Shown here: positions 1 through 7,513 of the stretch, one piece after another | Position numbering within the stretch: position 1 is the first letter of the stretch | Layout of the letters: each line of letters begins with the position of its first letter | Assembly: GCA_902515185.1 (NCBI GenBank) | Contig: CABXTN010000006.1 | Location: forward strand, 1-51,967 | Length of the DNA: 51,967 nucleotides | Direction of reading: 5' to 3' | Source of the DNA: an uncultured Pelagibacteraceae bacterium | Lineage (GTDB): Bacteria; Pseudomonadota; Alphaproteobacteria; Pelagibacterales; Pelagibacteraceae | Translations under genes and position numbers: made by a program | The notes under the pieces: generated by a model | Databases searched by the model: none | What the model saw: only the letters and a program-made list of their open reading frames with translations | What the model was told of the DNA's origin: nothing

Positions 1-2
1 TT

Positions 3-1217
3 TTTCTTTTTCTTTATCTAAGTCTTATAATTGGTTTTTATTTTGATGAAAATTTAAATCTTGGTGCTTATTTTGACTGGTTATATACTGACACACCAGT
101 TATAAAAGCTTCAGCCTTAGATTTAAAAGATACAATTTTAAATTATGATAATTTTGGTCACAGACATTCACCTGTTTATTTAATTTTTTTAGGTTATTTA
201 AAAAAAATTGGATTATCTTTGGATAGTATAAGATTTTTACATTTAAATTTTTCTATAATCTTAATTTTCCTATTTTACAAATGTTTGAATTTTAAATTTC
301 AAGAAGTTGACAAAAATATACTTCTAATTCTTTCATTTTCACTATTTTTATCTCCAACTTTTAGATCTTTGTCGATTTGGCCAAGCACAAGAATTATTGG
401 TTTAATATTTTTTGTTATGTCTATCTATGAATTTCTAAAATATCAAAAATATGGGGAAAAAGTTTTTATTTGGAAAAATTTATTTTATTTAATATTATGC
501 TCATATATCAGTCCAAATTTCTCAATTTTTGTTATTTATTTTTTTTATTATTATTTAAAAAACGAGAGTATTTTTAGCGTTATAAAATTATTAATATTTT
601 GTCTTATATTATCATTTCCAGCAATTTACTATGTTTTTATTTTAAAGGTAAACTTTTTTATAGCTGGCACACCTGGAAATAATGAGATAGATGCTGTTAG
701 CTTCAGTTTTAACTTTTCAAATAAAATATTAATTATATCGTCAATAATATTTTTTCACTTAATACCATTTCTTATAAATAAAAATTTTTTTAAAAGTATT
801 AATTTAGTTTCATATAAGTATTTTAGTTTTTTGGTATTCTTCTTTTTTATAAATATATATTTTTTTAATTATGTAACTAATTACACAGGCGGTGGTATTT
901 TTTTTCAATTTTCAAACTATGTTTTTAATAATAATTATATCTTTTATTTAGTTTGTTTTATCTCGTTAATTACATTAGGAATTTTTTCTTTAAATAACCT
1001 GAATAATTTTTTAATATTTTTAGTACTAGTCATATCAAATATTCAAAATACTATTTATCATAAATATTATGATCCATTAATTTTAATATTATTTTTCACT
1101 ATAATTTCAACGCCACTAAATAGTTATTTTTTATCAAAAAAAAGATATTTAATTTATTTATATGGTTTTTATTCTTTTTTTATATTTGTAAGAGTTTTGA
1201 AGAATTATTATATTTAA
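3..1217 (+). CDS. Polytopic membrane protein, probable GT-C type glycosyltransferase (5' truncated)
   Basis: The frame is open from the window edge, so the true start lies outside; a TTG at 219 is in frame but is unlikely to be the start, because the same frame reads without a stop from base 3. About 404 residues are visible. The upstream part has a soluble-looking loop with acidic residues and the stretch DNFGHRHSPVYL, followed by roughly eight to ten hydrophobic segments rich in Phe, Ile, Tyr and Asn. That layout resembles GT-C (dolichyl-phosphate-mannose or ArnT-like) glycosyltransferases, but I see no diagnostic motif. It ends 8 bp from the tRNA-fMet 3' end on the opposite strand. Base composition is even more AT-rich than its neighbours. 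An O-antigen or other polysaccharide membrane protein is an alternative. Confidence 0.6.
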   Translation, partial: FLFLYLSLIIGFYFDENLNLGAYFDWLYTDTPVIKASALDLKDTILNYDNFGHRHSPVYLIFLGYLKKIGLSLDSIRFLHLNFSIILIFLFYKCLNFKFQEVDKNILLILSFSLFLSPTFRSLSIWPSTRIIGLIFFVMSIYEFLKYQKYGEKVFIWKNLFYLILCSYISPNFSIFVIYFFYYYLKNESIFSVIKLLIFCLILSFPAIYYVFILKVNFFIAGTPGNNEIDAVSFSFNFSNKILIISSIIFFHLIPFLINKNFFKSINLVSYKYFSFLVFFFFINIYFFNYVTNYTGGGIFFQFSNYVFNNNYIFYLVCFISLITLGIFSLNNLNNFLIFLVLVISNIQNTIYHKYYDPLILILFFTIISTPLNSYFLSKKRYLIYLYGFYSFFIFVRVLKNYYI

Positions 1218-1225
1218 AGTAAATT

Positions 1226-1302
<77 letters not shown>

Positions 1303-1305
1303 ATA

Positions 1306-1506
1306 TTAAATTCTATTTTTGAGTTTTTTTAGTTTTTTAACTCTCTTTATATTTTCCTGCAGAATTCTTTTTTTTTTTTCAGAGGGCTTTTCATAAGTAT
1401 CTTTAAGTCTTATTATCCTAAAGAAACCATCTCTTTGAAGCTTTCTCTTTAAAACTCGAAGAGCTTGCTCAACATTATTATCTTTAACGTCTATTTTAAT
1501 AACCAC
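1306..1506 (-). CDS. rpsU: Small ribosomal subunit protein bS21
   Basis: Encodes bS21, which sits beside the 3' end of 16S rRNA and helps mRNA initiation. The sequence is basic, with the family core KDNNVEQALRVLKRKLQRDG and YEKPSEKKKR. The coordinates use the upstream GTG (1504-1506). That GTG is the last part of an 8-base match to the 16S 3' end (AGGAGGTG), so a ribosome bound there could hardly start on it. An in-frame ATT at 1498-1500 sits 5 nt after AGGAGG and aligns with the first Met of rhizobial S21 (MQVLVRDNNV versus IKIDVKDNNV). The real start may therefore be ATT, giving 64 residues. It is followed 3 nt later by the initiator tRNA. Confidence 0.95.
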   Translation of the reverse strand: MVIKIDVKDNNVEQALRVLKRKLQRDGFFRIIRLKDTYEKPSEKKKRILQENIKRVKKLKKLKNRI

Positions 1507-1513
1507 CTCCTGA
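1506..1513 (-). promoter_or_regulatory. Extended Shine-Dalgarno of rpsU
   Basis: The minus strand reads TCAGGAGGTGGTTATT. AGGAGGTG is a perfect 8-base complement of the CACCTCCT at the usual bacterial 16S 3' end, and it swallows the nearest GTG codon. The 5-nt gap from AGGAGG to the ATT codon is a normal SD spacing. This site decides the start discussed for rpsU. Confidence 0.7.
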
Positions 1514-1522
1514 AAGAAAAGT

Positions 1523-1551
1523 TTAATAACACTTTAATATTTTGTTGTCTA
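1523..1551 (-). promoter_or_regulatory. Candidate sigma-70 promoter for rpsU and tRNA-fMet
   Basis: On the minus strand TAGACA (-35, 1551-1546) and TATTAA (-10, 1528-1523) are separated by 17 nt. The predicted start is only about 15 to 20 nt before the rpsU initiation codon, in the 59-bp spacer after trcR. It was read by eye in AT-rich DNA, so the assignment is modest. Confidence 0.4.
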
Positions 1552-1565
1552 TAGAATTTCTGCAT

Positions 1566-2138
1566 TTATTGTGAAACCGACTTAGCTTTCTCCTTATCTC
1601 TTTTTTCTCTTTTAATACGTCTTTCCGCTTTTTCTATTGCTAATACCAAATCTTTTTGGGTAAATAAATTAATTGACACCGGATCTTTAGGATTTAAATT
1701 ATTAAAATTCCAATAACTTTTATTTCTTATTGATGTTACTGAATTTTTTGTAATCCCTACTAATTTTGCAATTTGAGAGTCTTTTAGCAACGAATGATTT
1801 CTGATTAACCACAAAGCAGAATCAGGTTTATCTTGTCTTTTAGACAATGGAATATACTTTTTCGTTTTTACGTTTTTTTCTGTTATTGCGATGTCATTAA
1901 TTTTAATTTGCAAAGGTCTACTTTCATCTTTTGATGACAAATCAATCTCATCTTTTGTAAGTTGACCCGCAATAATTGGGTTATAAGGTTTAATCCCTTT
2001 TGCAACCTCACCATCTGCAATTCCTTGAATTTCAACCTCGTGAAGATTACAAAAATTAGCAATTTGTTTGAATGTTAATGTTGTATTTTCAACTAACCAT
2101 ACAGCAGTAGCTATTGGCATTAATAATCCATTATTCAT
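1566..2138 (-). CDS. trcR: TrcR/DUF1013 family cell-cycle regulator
   Basis: The 190-residue protein resembles the alphaproteobacterial DUF1013 family, now named TrcR (transcriptional cell-cycle regulator). Two similar helix-turn-helix-like modules are visible: residues 11-43 (TAVWLVENTTLTFKQIANF) and 107-142 (SALWLIRNHSLLKDSQIAKL), each with WL(V/I)xN, QIA and a downstream V..I pattern. The C-terminus is a highly charged helix rich in Lys, Arg and Glu. The ATG overlaps the rpmE stop by one base, so the two are probably translated in sequence. DNA binding is inferred from the family and the HTH look. The placement between rpmE and rpsU suggests co-expression with ribosomal genes. Confidence 0.8.
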   Translation of the reverse strand: MNNGLLMPIATAVWLVENTTLTFKQIANFCNLHEVEIQGIADGEVAKGIKPYNPIIAGQLTKDEIDLSSKDESRPLQIKINDIAITEKNVKTKKYIPLSKRQDKPDSALWLIRNHSLLKDSQIAKLVGITKNSVTSIRNKSYWNFNNLNPKDPVSINLFTQKDLVLAIEKAERRIKREKRDKEKAKSVSQ

Positions 2139-2365
2139 TAATTTTTTTCTGATCTAAAATTTTGAAATTTTTTATTAAATTTACTGACTCTTCCTTTATC
2201 TAGAATTCTCTGCTTGCCGCCTGTCCATGCAGAATGTGATTTTGGATCTATTTCAAGCTTAAGTACTTCGCCTTCTTTTCCCCAAGTAGACCTAGTTTCA
2301 AATTGAGTACCGTCAGTCATTTCAACTTTAATTTTGTGGTATTTAGGGTGTATATCTTTTTTCAT
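2138..2365 (-). CDS. rpmE: Large ribosomal subunit protein bL31, zinc-free type
   Basis: A 75-residue bL31 beginning [10 protein letters not shown] and carrying the TRSTWGKEG and SAWTGGKQR segments typical of alphaproteobacterial L31. It has no cysteine at all, so it is the form without the CxxC zinc ribbon and would not act as a zinc store. bL31 bridges the head of the 30S and the central protuberance of the 50S. It follows suhB by 35 bp and touches trcR, in an operon-like minus-strand run. Confidence 0.93.
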   Translation of the reverse strand: MKKDIHPKYHKIKVEMTDGTQFETRSTWGKEGEVLKLEIDPKSHSAWTGGKQRILDKGRVSKFNKKFQNFRSEKN

Positions 2366-2400
2366 AACGAGACTTATAGCAAAAGAATTTGATAAAACAA

Positions 2401-3141
2401 TTAAAAGTTATTGATATTTTTCAACATTTTTTCGTTTATAGTTGTACTAGATGTAATAATTTCAATTTCGTTATTCTGATGCTTATTAAAATTATTAATA
2501 ATTCCTCCAGCTTCATTGACCAAAATTATACCTGATGCAATATCCCATAAATTTAAGTTTTCTTGGAAAAAACCATCATATCTTCCAGAGGCAACATATG
2601 CCATATCTAGCGCTGCGCTTCCTGATTTTCTAGTTGTAAGACCAACATCTTTATATTTTATTCCATTAGTTGCAAATAAACATTCTTCCAATTTTTTTTT
2701 TTTTGAAACTCTTATTCTTTTGTTATTCAAGAAAGAACCACTATTTTTTTCAGCATAAAACATTTCATCTTTTATTGGATCAAAAACTAATCCTGAAATA
2801 ATTTCATTATCTGATTTTAGAGCAACAGATATAGCAAAATGTGGAATACCATGTAAAAAATTTGTAGTACCATCAATTGGGTCTATTATCCATATATTTT
2901 TTGTATCTTTATTTTTAATAAATCCAGATTCTTCACTTAAGACAGAAAAATTTTTTTTTGATTTTAATAATTCTTCTATAAGTATTTTTTCAACTTTTTT
3001 ATCTGCATTGGTTACAAAATCTGAAGGCCCTTTCATAGAAACTTGTAAGTTTTCTACTTCACCAAAATCTCTTATCAATATTTTTGATGCTTTTTCACAA
3101 GCCTTGATCATTATATTTAGATTTGGTGAAATAGAATTCAT
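2401..3141 (-). CDS. suhB: Inositol-1-monophosphatase family protein (SuhB-like)
   Basis: Family members hydrolyse inositol-1-phosphate and related sugar phosphates with Mg2+. The metal motifs are intact: E70-E71 in VLSEES, the D87-P-I-D90-G-T-T signature in the stretch [12 protein letters not shown], and W199-D200-IASG near the C-terminus, all followed by the usual AGG. At 246 residues it is close to normal length. It starts 5 bp after the efp stop. In Escherichia coli SuhB also binds the transcription machinery at rRNA operons; whether that holds here is unknown. CysQ or histidinol-phosphatase relatives are less likely alternatives. Confidence 0.88.
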   Translation of the reverse strand: MNSISPNLNIMIKACEKASKILIRDFGEVENLQVSMKGPSDFVTNADKKVEKILIEELLKSKKNFSVLSEESGFIKNKDTKNIWIIDPIDGTTNFLHGIPHFAISVALKSDNEIISGLVFDPIKDEMFYAEKNSGSFLNNKRIRVSKKKKLEECLFATNGIKYKDVGLTTRKSGSAALDMAYVASGRYDGFFQENLNLWDIASGIILVNEAGGIINNFNKHQNNEIEIITSSTTINEKMLKNINNF

Positions 3142-3146
3142 TTAGC

Positions 3147-3707
3147 TCAAACTTTTTTAATATATTCTATTGTTCTAGTATCAATAATAATTTCATCACC
3201 ACTTTCTATAAATGGCGGAACTTGTATTTTTAATCCATTTTCTAATATCGCCGGCTTGTAAGATGATGACACTGTTTGCCCTTTTAGAGCAACATCTGTT
3301 GTATCCACTTTACAATTAATTTGATTAGGCAATTGTATAGTTAATGGATTTTCATCATAGAAACTAACGCTAATTTCTAAATTTTCACTAAGCATTTTAC
3401 CTTTTTCACCAATCAAGCTTTTCTTGATATTAATTTGTTCAAAAGATTTTGGATCAATAAAAAAATAATTTTCTTCATCTTCATATGAATAACTCAATTT
3501 CTTTTCTTCAACAGATGCTTTCTCAATAGATTCGTTGGACCTAAATCTTTCATTTATTTTTGTATTCTTATTAAGACTCTTCATTTCAACTTGTGCGAAC
3601 GCTCCACCTTTGCCTGGTTTAACGTGTTGAGTTTTTAGAACTTCCCATAAATCATTTTTGTATTCCAATAACATTCCCACTCTTATTTCATTAGCTGATA
3701 TTTTCAT
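3147..3707 (-). CDS. efp: Translation elongation factor P
   Basis: EF-P enters the ribosomal E site and rescues stalling at polyproline. The 186-residue, three-domain protein has the tip loop KPGKGGAF with Lys33 at the position that carries beta-lysine in Escherichia coli. The C-terminal domain has the family signature (DTTDVALKG, KIQVPPFIESGDEIIIDTRT). The start overlaps the end of thiE by 4 bp, so translation is probably coupled. Which enzyme modifies Lys33, if any, cannot be told from this window. Confidence 0.95.
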   Translation of the reverse strand: MKISANEIRVGMLLEYKNDLWEVLKTQHVKPGKGGAFAQVEMKSLNKNTKINERFRSNESIEKASVEEKKLSYSYEDEENYFFIDPKSFEQINIKKSLIGEKGKMLSENLEISVSFYDENPLTIQLPNQINCKVDTTDVALKGQTVSSSYKPAILENGLKIQVPPFIESGDEIIIDTRTIEYIKKV

Positions 3708-4327
3708 TTTATCTTTTTTATTGCATCACTTGGTTTATAAGTTTTATTTTTCCAAATGTAGCTTGAAATAGCTAAAAAGTTTGCCTTATTCAATAAAAGT
3801 TTTTTATAATTATTTAATTTTATACCACCAATCACTACTATCGGTATTTTTGTAATCTTTTTTGTATATTTTAGTAGTTTAATTGAAGCTTTATATTTTA
3901 CTCTTTTTGTCTTTGTATTAAAAAAAGCTCCAATTGCTATATAGTCAGCCTTATTTTTAATTGCTTTATGAATAAGGATCTTAGAATTATGACATGTTAC
4001 CCCTATAATTTTATTTTTTAAAATTTTCCTAGCCTTTGTAATTTTCATATCATTTTGGCCTAAATGACATCCATCACAACCTAGTTTGCTAGCTAAAAAA
4101 GGGTCATCATTTAAAATAAATTTTACCCTATTTTTTTTACAAATTTTTTTTATTTTTTTGCCTATAGAATAAATTTTATTATTACTTTGTTTTTTTATTC
4201 TTAGTTGAAAAAATTCAACTTTATTAGTTTTTAAAATTTTATCTAGTTGAAATAAAAAATGAGGAATTCGTATATCGTTTGGAGAAATTAGGTAAATAAA
4301 TTTTTTATTACTTTTAATTTTTTTCAA
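3704..4327 (-). CDS. thiE: Thiamine-phosphate synthase
   Basis: Joins HMP-diphosphate and thiazole phosphate to make thiamine phosphate. The TIM-barrel landmarks are present: QLRIK (41-45), the NDD metal pair (73-75), HLGQND (88-93), GVTCH (109-113), GAFFNTKTK (133-141) and the phosphate loop IGGI (166-169). The 207-residue length is normal. It overlaps the end of the aldolase gene by 14 bp and efp by 4 bp, so it lies inside the sugar-phosphate operon rather than in a thiamine operon. No TPP riboswitch is visible. ThiD lies elsewhere in the window (23105); thiC is not in it. A TenI-like aromatase is the main alternative. Confidence 0.85.
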   Translation of the reverse strand: MKKIKSNKKFIYLISPNDIRIPHFLFQLDKILKTNKVEFFQLRIKKQSNNKIYSIGKKIKKICKKNRVKFILNDDPFLASKLGCDGCHLGQNDMKITKARKILKNKIIGVTCHNSKILIHKAIKNKADYIAIGAFFNTKTKRVKYKASIKLLKYTKKITKIPIVVIGGIKLNNYKKLLLNKANFLAISSYIWKNKTYKPSDAIKKIK

Positions 4328-5324
4328 GACTTTCTGACCAATTACCCTGAGAAGCTAATGAGCACATTTTTGCCCTGTGATTAAAAATTTTTTGAGTTCC
4401 TTCAATATTTTTTATATCTCTCGACCAAAATTTTAATGCACTTTGTTGTAAAGCTCTTCCATAGGAATAAGTCATTACAAAATTAGTATCATTTATTAAA
4501 TTTATACTATTTAAATTTTTTGTAGCATCAATTTCAGATTGACCACCCGATAAAAAAGTAATCCCTGGAACTTCTGTGGGTACTGAGATTTTTAAACACT
4601 TAAGGGTAAGCTCTGCTACTTTTTTAGTGGTTATATTTTTTTTTGACTCTGAGCCAGGTAAAATCATATTTGGTTTTAGAATTGTACCTTTTAAGTCAAC
4701 TTTATGTTTTAACAGTTCGTCGTAACATTTCTTTATAACTTCTGATGTTTTGTTAAAGCATTCTTCGGCTCCGTGATTGCCATCCATTAAAACTTCTGGT
4801 TCAATAATTGGAACCATTCCACATTCTTGAACTAATGCTGCATATCTAGCTAGAGCATGAGCATTTGAATAAATAGAGAGTTTACTTGGATAATTTTCTG
4901 AAATTATATAAACAGCTCTCCATTTAGTGAATCTTGCACCAAGCTTATAATATTCCAGGAGTCTATCCCTAAGTCCATCTAATCCTTCTGTAATCTTTTC
5001 TTCTGAAGAATTTGCTAAAATTTTAGCTCCTGTATCAACTTTAATACCAGGTATTGCACCAGTATTGAATATTAACTCGGGAATTTTTTTTTTTGATAAA
5101 CTACTTTGTTTTATTGTTTCATCATACAAAATCACTCCGCCAATATAATTCTTCATAGCATCGGATGAAAAAAGAGTTTCTCTGAATAAAAGCCTATTTT
5201 TAGAAGTAGAAGTAACACCAACTGACTCAAGACGTTTAGTCATTGTTCCTGTACTTTCATCAGCCGCTAAAATTCCCTTGCCTTTTCCGATGATTTTTTT
5301 TACGATATTATTCAATTCATTCAT
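4314..5324 (-). CDS. Fructose-bisphosphate aldolase, class I
   Basis: Reversibly joins dihydroxyacetone phosphate and glyceraldehyde-3-phosphate. The protein is a eukaryote-type class I aldolase of 336 residues: GKGILAADESTGTMTKRL near the N-terminus, KWRA (K134), IEPEV (E175) and LKPNM with the Schiff-base lysine K217. It is metal-free, unlike the class II enzyme common in bacteria. Its start overlaps the pgk stop by one base, within a tkt-gap-pgk-fba run, which supports the assignment. The C-terminus is shorter than in animal enzymes. Confidence 0.93.
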   Translation of the reverse strand: MNELNNIVKKIIGKGKGILAADESTGTMTKRLESVGVTSTSKNRLLFRETLFSSDAMKNYIGGVILYDETIKQSSLSKKKIPELIFNTGAIPGIKVDTGAKILANSSEEKITEGLDGLRDRLLEYYKLGARFTKWRAVYIISENYPSKLSIYSNAHALARYAALVQECGMVPIIEPEVLMDGNHGAEECFNKTSEVIKKCYDELLKHKVDLKGTILKPNMILPGSESKKNITTKKVAELTLKCLKISVPTEVPGITFLSGGQSEIDATKNLNSINLINDTNFVMTYSYGRALQQSALKFWSRDIKNIEGTQKIFNHRAKMCSLASQGNWSESLEKN

Positions 5325-6502
5325 TAGTTTAATGCCTTTATACCAGGAAGATCTTTTCCTTCAAGAAATTCTAAAAATGCTCCACCAGCAGTTGAAACAA
5401 AATCAAAATCATCAGTTAACTCAAAATTGTTAAGAACAGCTACAGTATCTCCACCCCCGGCAACACAATAAATTTTATTTTGTTTTTTTCTATTAACAAT
5501 TTTTTTAGCAATTTCGAAGCTGCCATTAGAAAAATTAGGATTTTCGAAATAACCTGCTGGACCATTCCAAAGAATTGTACTCGAACTGTTAATGATGTCT
5601 TGAATTAAACTAATTGTTTTTGGACCTATGTCTAAAATCATATCATCGCTAGATAATTCATCTACATTTTTAATTATAGATTTATCGTCTTTACTTTTTC
5701 CAGTACCGACATCTAATGGAAAAATAATTTTACAATTATTTTTTTGTGAAAGATTAAAAATATCATCAATTATATTTTCACAATTTTCTTCATAAATTGA
5801 TTTTCCAATCTCATAATTTTTAAATTTAAGAATATTATTAGCCATTCCACCTACAAAAATAATATTTTCAAATTTATTAATTAAATTTTTTATTACACTT
5901 ATCTTAGTAGAAATTTTAGAGCCTCCAATTATGCATGAAATTGGTCTTTTAATGTTATCAGTTATTCTTTTTAACGAATTCACTTCTGTCACAAGCTGAA
6001 TTCCACAGTATGATGGTATAAAATCGGTTATTGAGTGGACAGAAGCATGCTTTCTGTGCGAACAAGAAAATGCTTCATTGACGTAAATATCAGCAAGTCT
6101 TGCTAGTTTCTTTGCAAAGTCCGTGTCATCATTTTCTTCTTCTTTATAAAATCTTAAATTTTCCAGCATAACTATATTGCAATTTTTGTTTAAAAAATCT
6201 TCTATTTTTATCTCATTTATTTTTTGATTTATTAATATAATTTCTTGATCTAATTTTTTAACTAGATCATCACGAACAGGTTTTAAAGAAAGTTCATTTA
6301 CTATTCTTCCTTTTGGTCTACCAATATGCGAAAGTATGATTATTTTTGCGTTTTTTTTTAATAAGTAATCTAAGGTAGGAATAATTTTATCAATTCTATT
6401 TGTATCAACAATTTTTTTTCCATTGAGGGGAACATTTAAATCAAGTCTGATCAAAACTTTTTTTTGATTTAAATCTAAATCTTTACTTTGAATACTTTTC
6501 AT
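5324..6502 (-). CDS. pgk: Phosphoglycerate kinase
   Basis: Interconverts 1,3-bisphosphoglycerate and 3-phosphoglycerate with ADP/ATP. Both lobes are present in 392 residues: the N-terminal substrate motifs KKVLIRLDLNVPL, SHIGRPKG and MLENLRF, and the C-terminal nucleotide lobe with LWNGPAGYFE and GGGDT. It shares one base with the upstream gap stop and one with the downstream aldolase start, so the three are tightly coupled. Nothing unusual is seen apart from high Lys/Ile/Asn content. Confidence 0.97.
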   Translation of the reverse strand: MKSIQSKDLDLNQKKVLIRLDLNVPLNGKKIVDTNRIDKIIPTLDYLLKKNAKIIILSHIGRPKGRIVNELSLKPVRDDLVKKLDQEIILINQKINEIKIEDFLNKNCNIVMLENLRFYKEEENDDTDFAKKLARLADIYVNEAFSCSHRKHASVHSITDFIPSYCGIQLVTEVNSLKRITDNIKRPISCIIGGSKISTKISVIKNLINKFENIIFVGGMANNILKFKNYEIGKSIYEENCENIIDDIFNLSQKNNCKIIFPLDVGTGKSKDDKSIIKNVDELSSDDMILDIGPKTISLIQDIINSSSTILWNGPAGYFENPNFSNGSFEIAKKIVNRKKQNKIYCVAGGGDTVAVLNNFELTDDFDFVSTAGGAFLEFLEGKDLPGIKALN

Positions 6503-7509
6503 TAAATTTTTTTATGAACGTACTCTACCAAATCACACATCCTACATGAAAAACCCCATTCATTATCGTACCACGCAGAGATTTTACCCATTTTTTTTCC
6601 AATTACATTTGTTAAGCTCGCATCAACAACTGCAGAAAATAGACTATGATTAAAGTCAACTGAGACTAATTTTTCATTAGTAATATTTAGAATTCCTTTT
6701 AAACTTTTTTTAGATTCAGTGGCAAAAGTATTATTTATTTCTTTTATAGTTAAATTTTTATTTGTACAAAAAACGAGTTCAATAATAGAGACATTAGGGG
6801 TAGGAACCCTCATTGCAATACCTTCGAGTTTTCCTTTAAGCGAAGGTATAATCTCTCCAATTGCTTTTGAGGCTCCGGTAGATGTTGGAACAATAGATTG
6901 ACTTGCTGATCTAGCTCTCCGGGGATCCTTATGTGAATTGTCCAGTATTCTTTGGTCACTTGTAAAAGCATGTATTGTTGTCATAAACCCTTTTTCAATT
7001 TTAAATTTGTCATTTAATATCTTAACCACCGGAGCCAAACAGTTTGTTGTGCATGAAGCTGCAGATATAATTTTATCGTTTTTACCTAAAGTATTCTCAT
7101 TAACTCCATACACAATTGTTTTATCAGAATTTTTGCATGGTGCTGACACTATAACTTTTTTAGCTCCATTTTTTAAATGAGATATAAGTTTATCTTTAGA
7201 ATTAAATTTCCCTGTACACTCTAATACAACATCAATATTATTTTTCTCCCATTTAATGTTTTGAATATCTGTTTCTTGGGTAAAAGGTATTTTATTACCA
7301 TCAATTATAATATTTTTTTTATCAAAATTTATTTTAGATTTAAACTGACCATGTATAGAATCGTATTTTAATAAGGATGCACTAACTTCAGAATCTGATC
7401 TATTATTTATATGTGCAATTTTAATGTTTTTATATTTATTTTCAAAAACAGCCCTAATAACCATTCTTCCAATTCTACCAAGTCCATTAATTCCTATTTT
7501 TATCGTCAT
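6502..7509 (-). CDS. gap: Glyceraldehyde-3-phosphate dehydrogenase, type I
   Basis: Interconverts glyceraldehyde-3-phosphate and 1,3-bisphosphoglycerate. The Rossmann motif GINGLGRIGR starts at residue 6; the catalytic pair is C153 (SAASCTTNCLAP) and H180 (TTIHAFTSDQR); STGASKAIG and WYDNEWGFS are intact in 335 residues. After the second beta strand, where NAD-specific enzymes usually carry Asp, the sequence reads INNRSDS (N36-R37-S38). An uncharged residue followed by Arg and Ser is more typical of NADP-accepting Rossmann folds, so cofactor choice may differ. It starts 4 bp after the tkt stop. Confidence 0.96.
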   Translation of the reverse strand: MTIKIGINGLGRIGRMVIRAVFENKYKNIKIAHINNRSDSEVSASLLKYDSIHGQFKSKINFDKKNIIIDGNKIPFTQETDIQNIKWEKNNIDVVLECTGKFNSKDKLISHLKNGAKKVIVSAPCKNSDKTIVYGVNENTLGKNDKIISAASCTTNCLAPVVKILNDKFKIEKGFMTTIHAFTSDQRILDNSHKDPRRARSASQSIVPTSTGASKAIGEIIPSLKGKLEGIAMRVPTPNVSIIELVFCTNKNLTIKEINNTFATESKKSLKGILNITNEKLVSVDFNHSLFSAVVDASLTNVIGKKMGKISAWYDNEWGFSCRMCDLVEYVHKKI

Positions 7510-7513
7510 AATC

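Noticed and set aside
2516-2758. Plus-strand open frame inside suhB
   Set aside because: It lies wholly within a clear suhB gene with intact motifs; composition is that of an antisense shadow.
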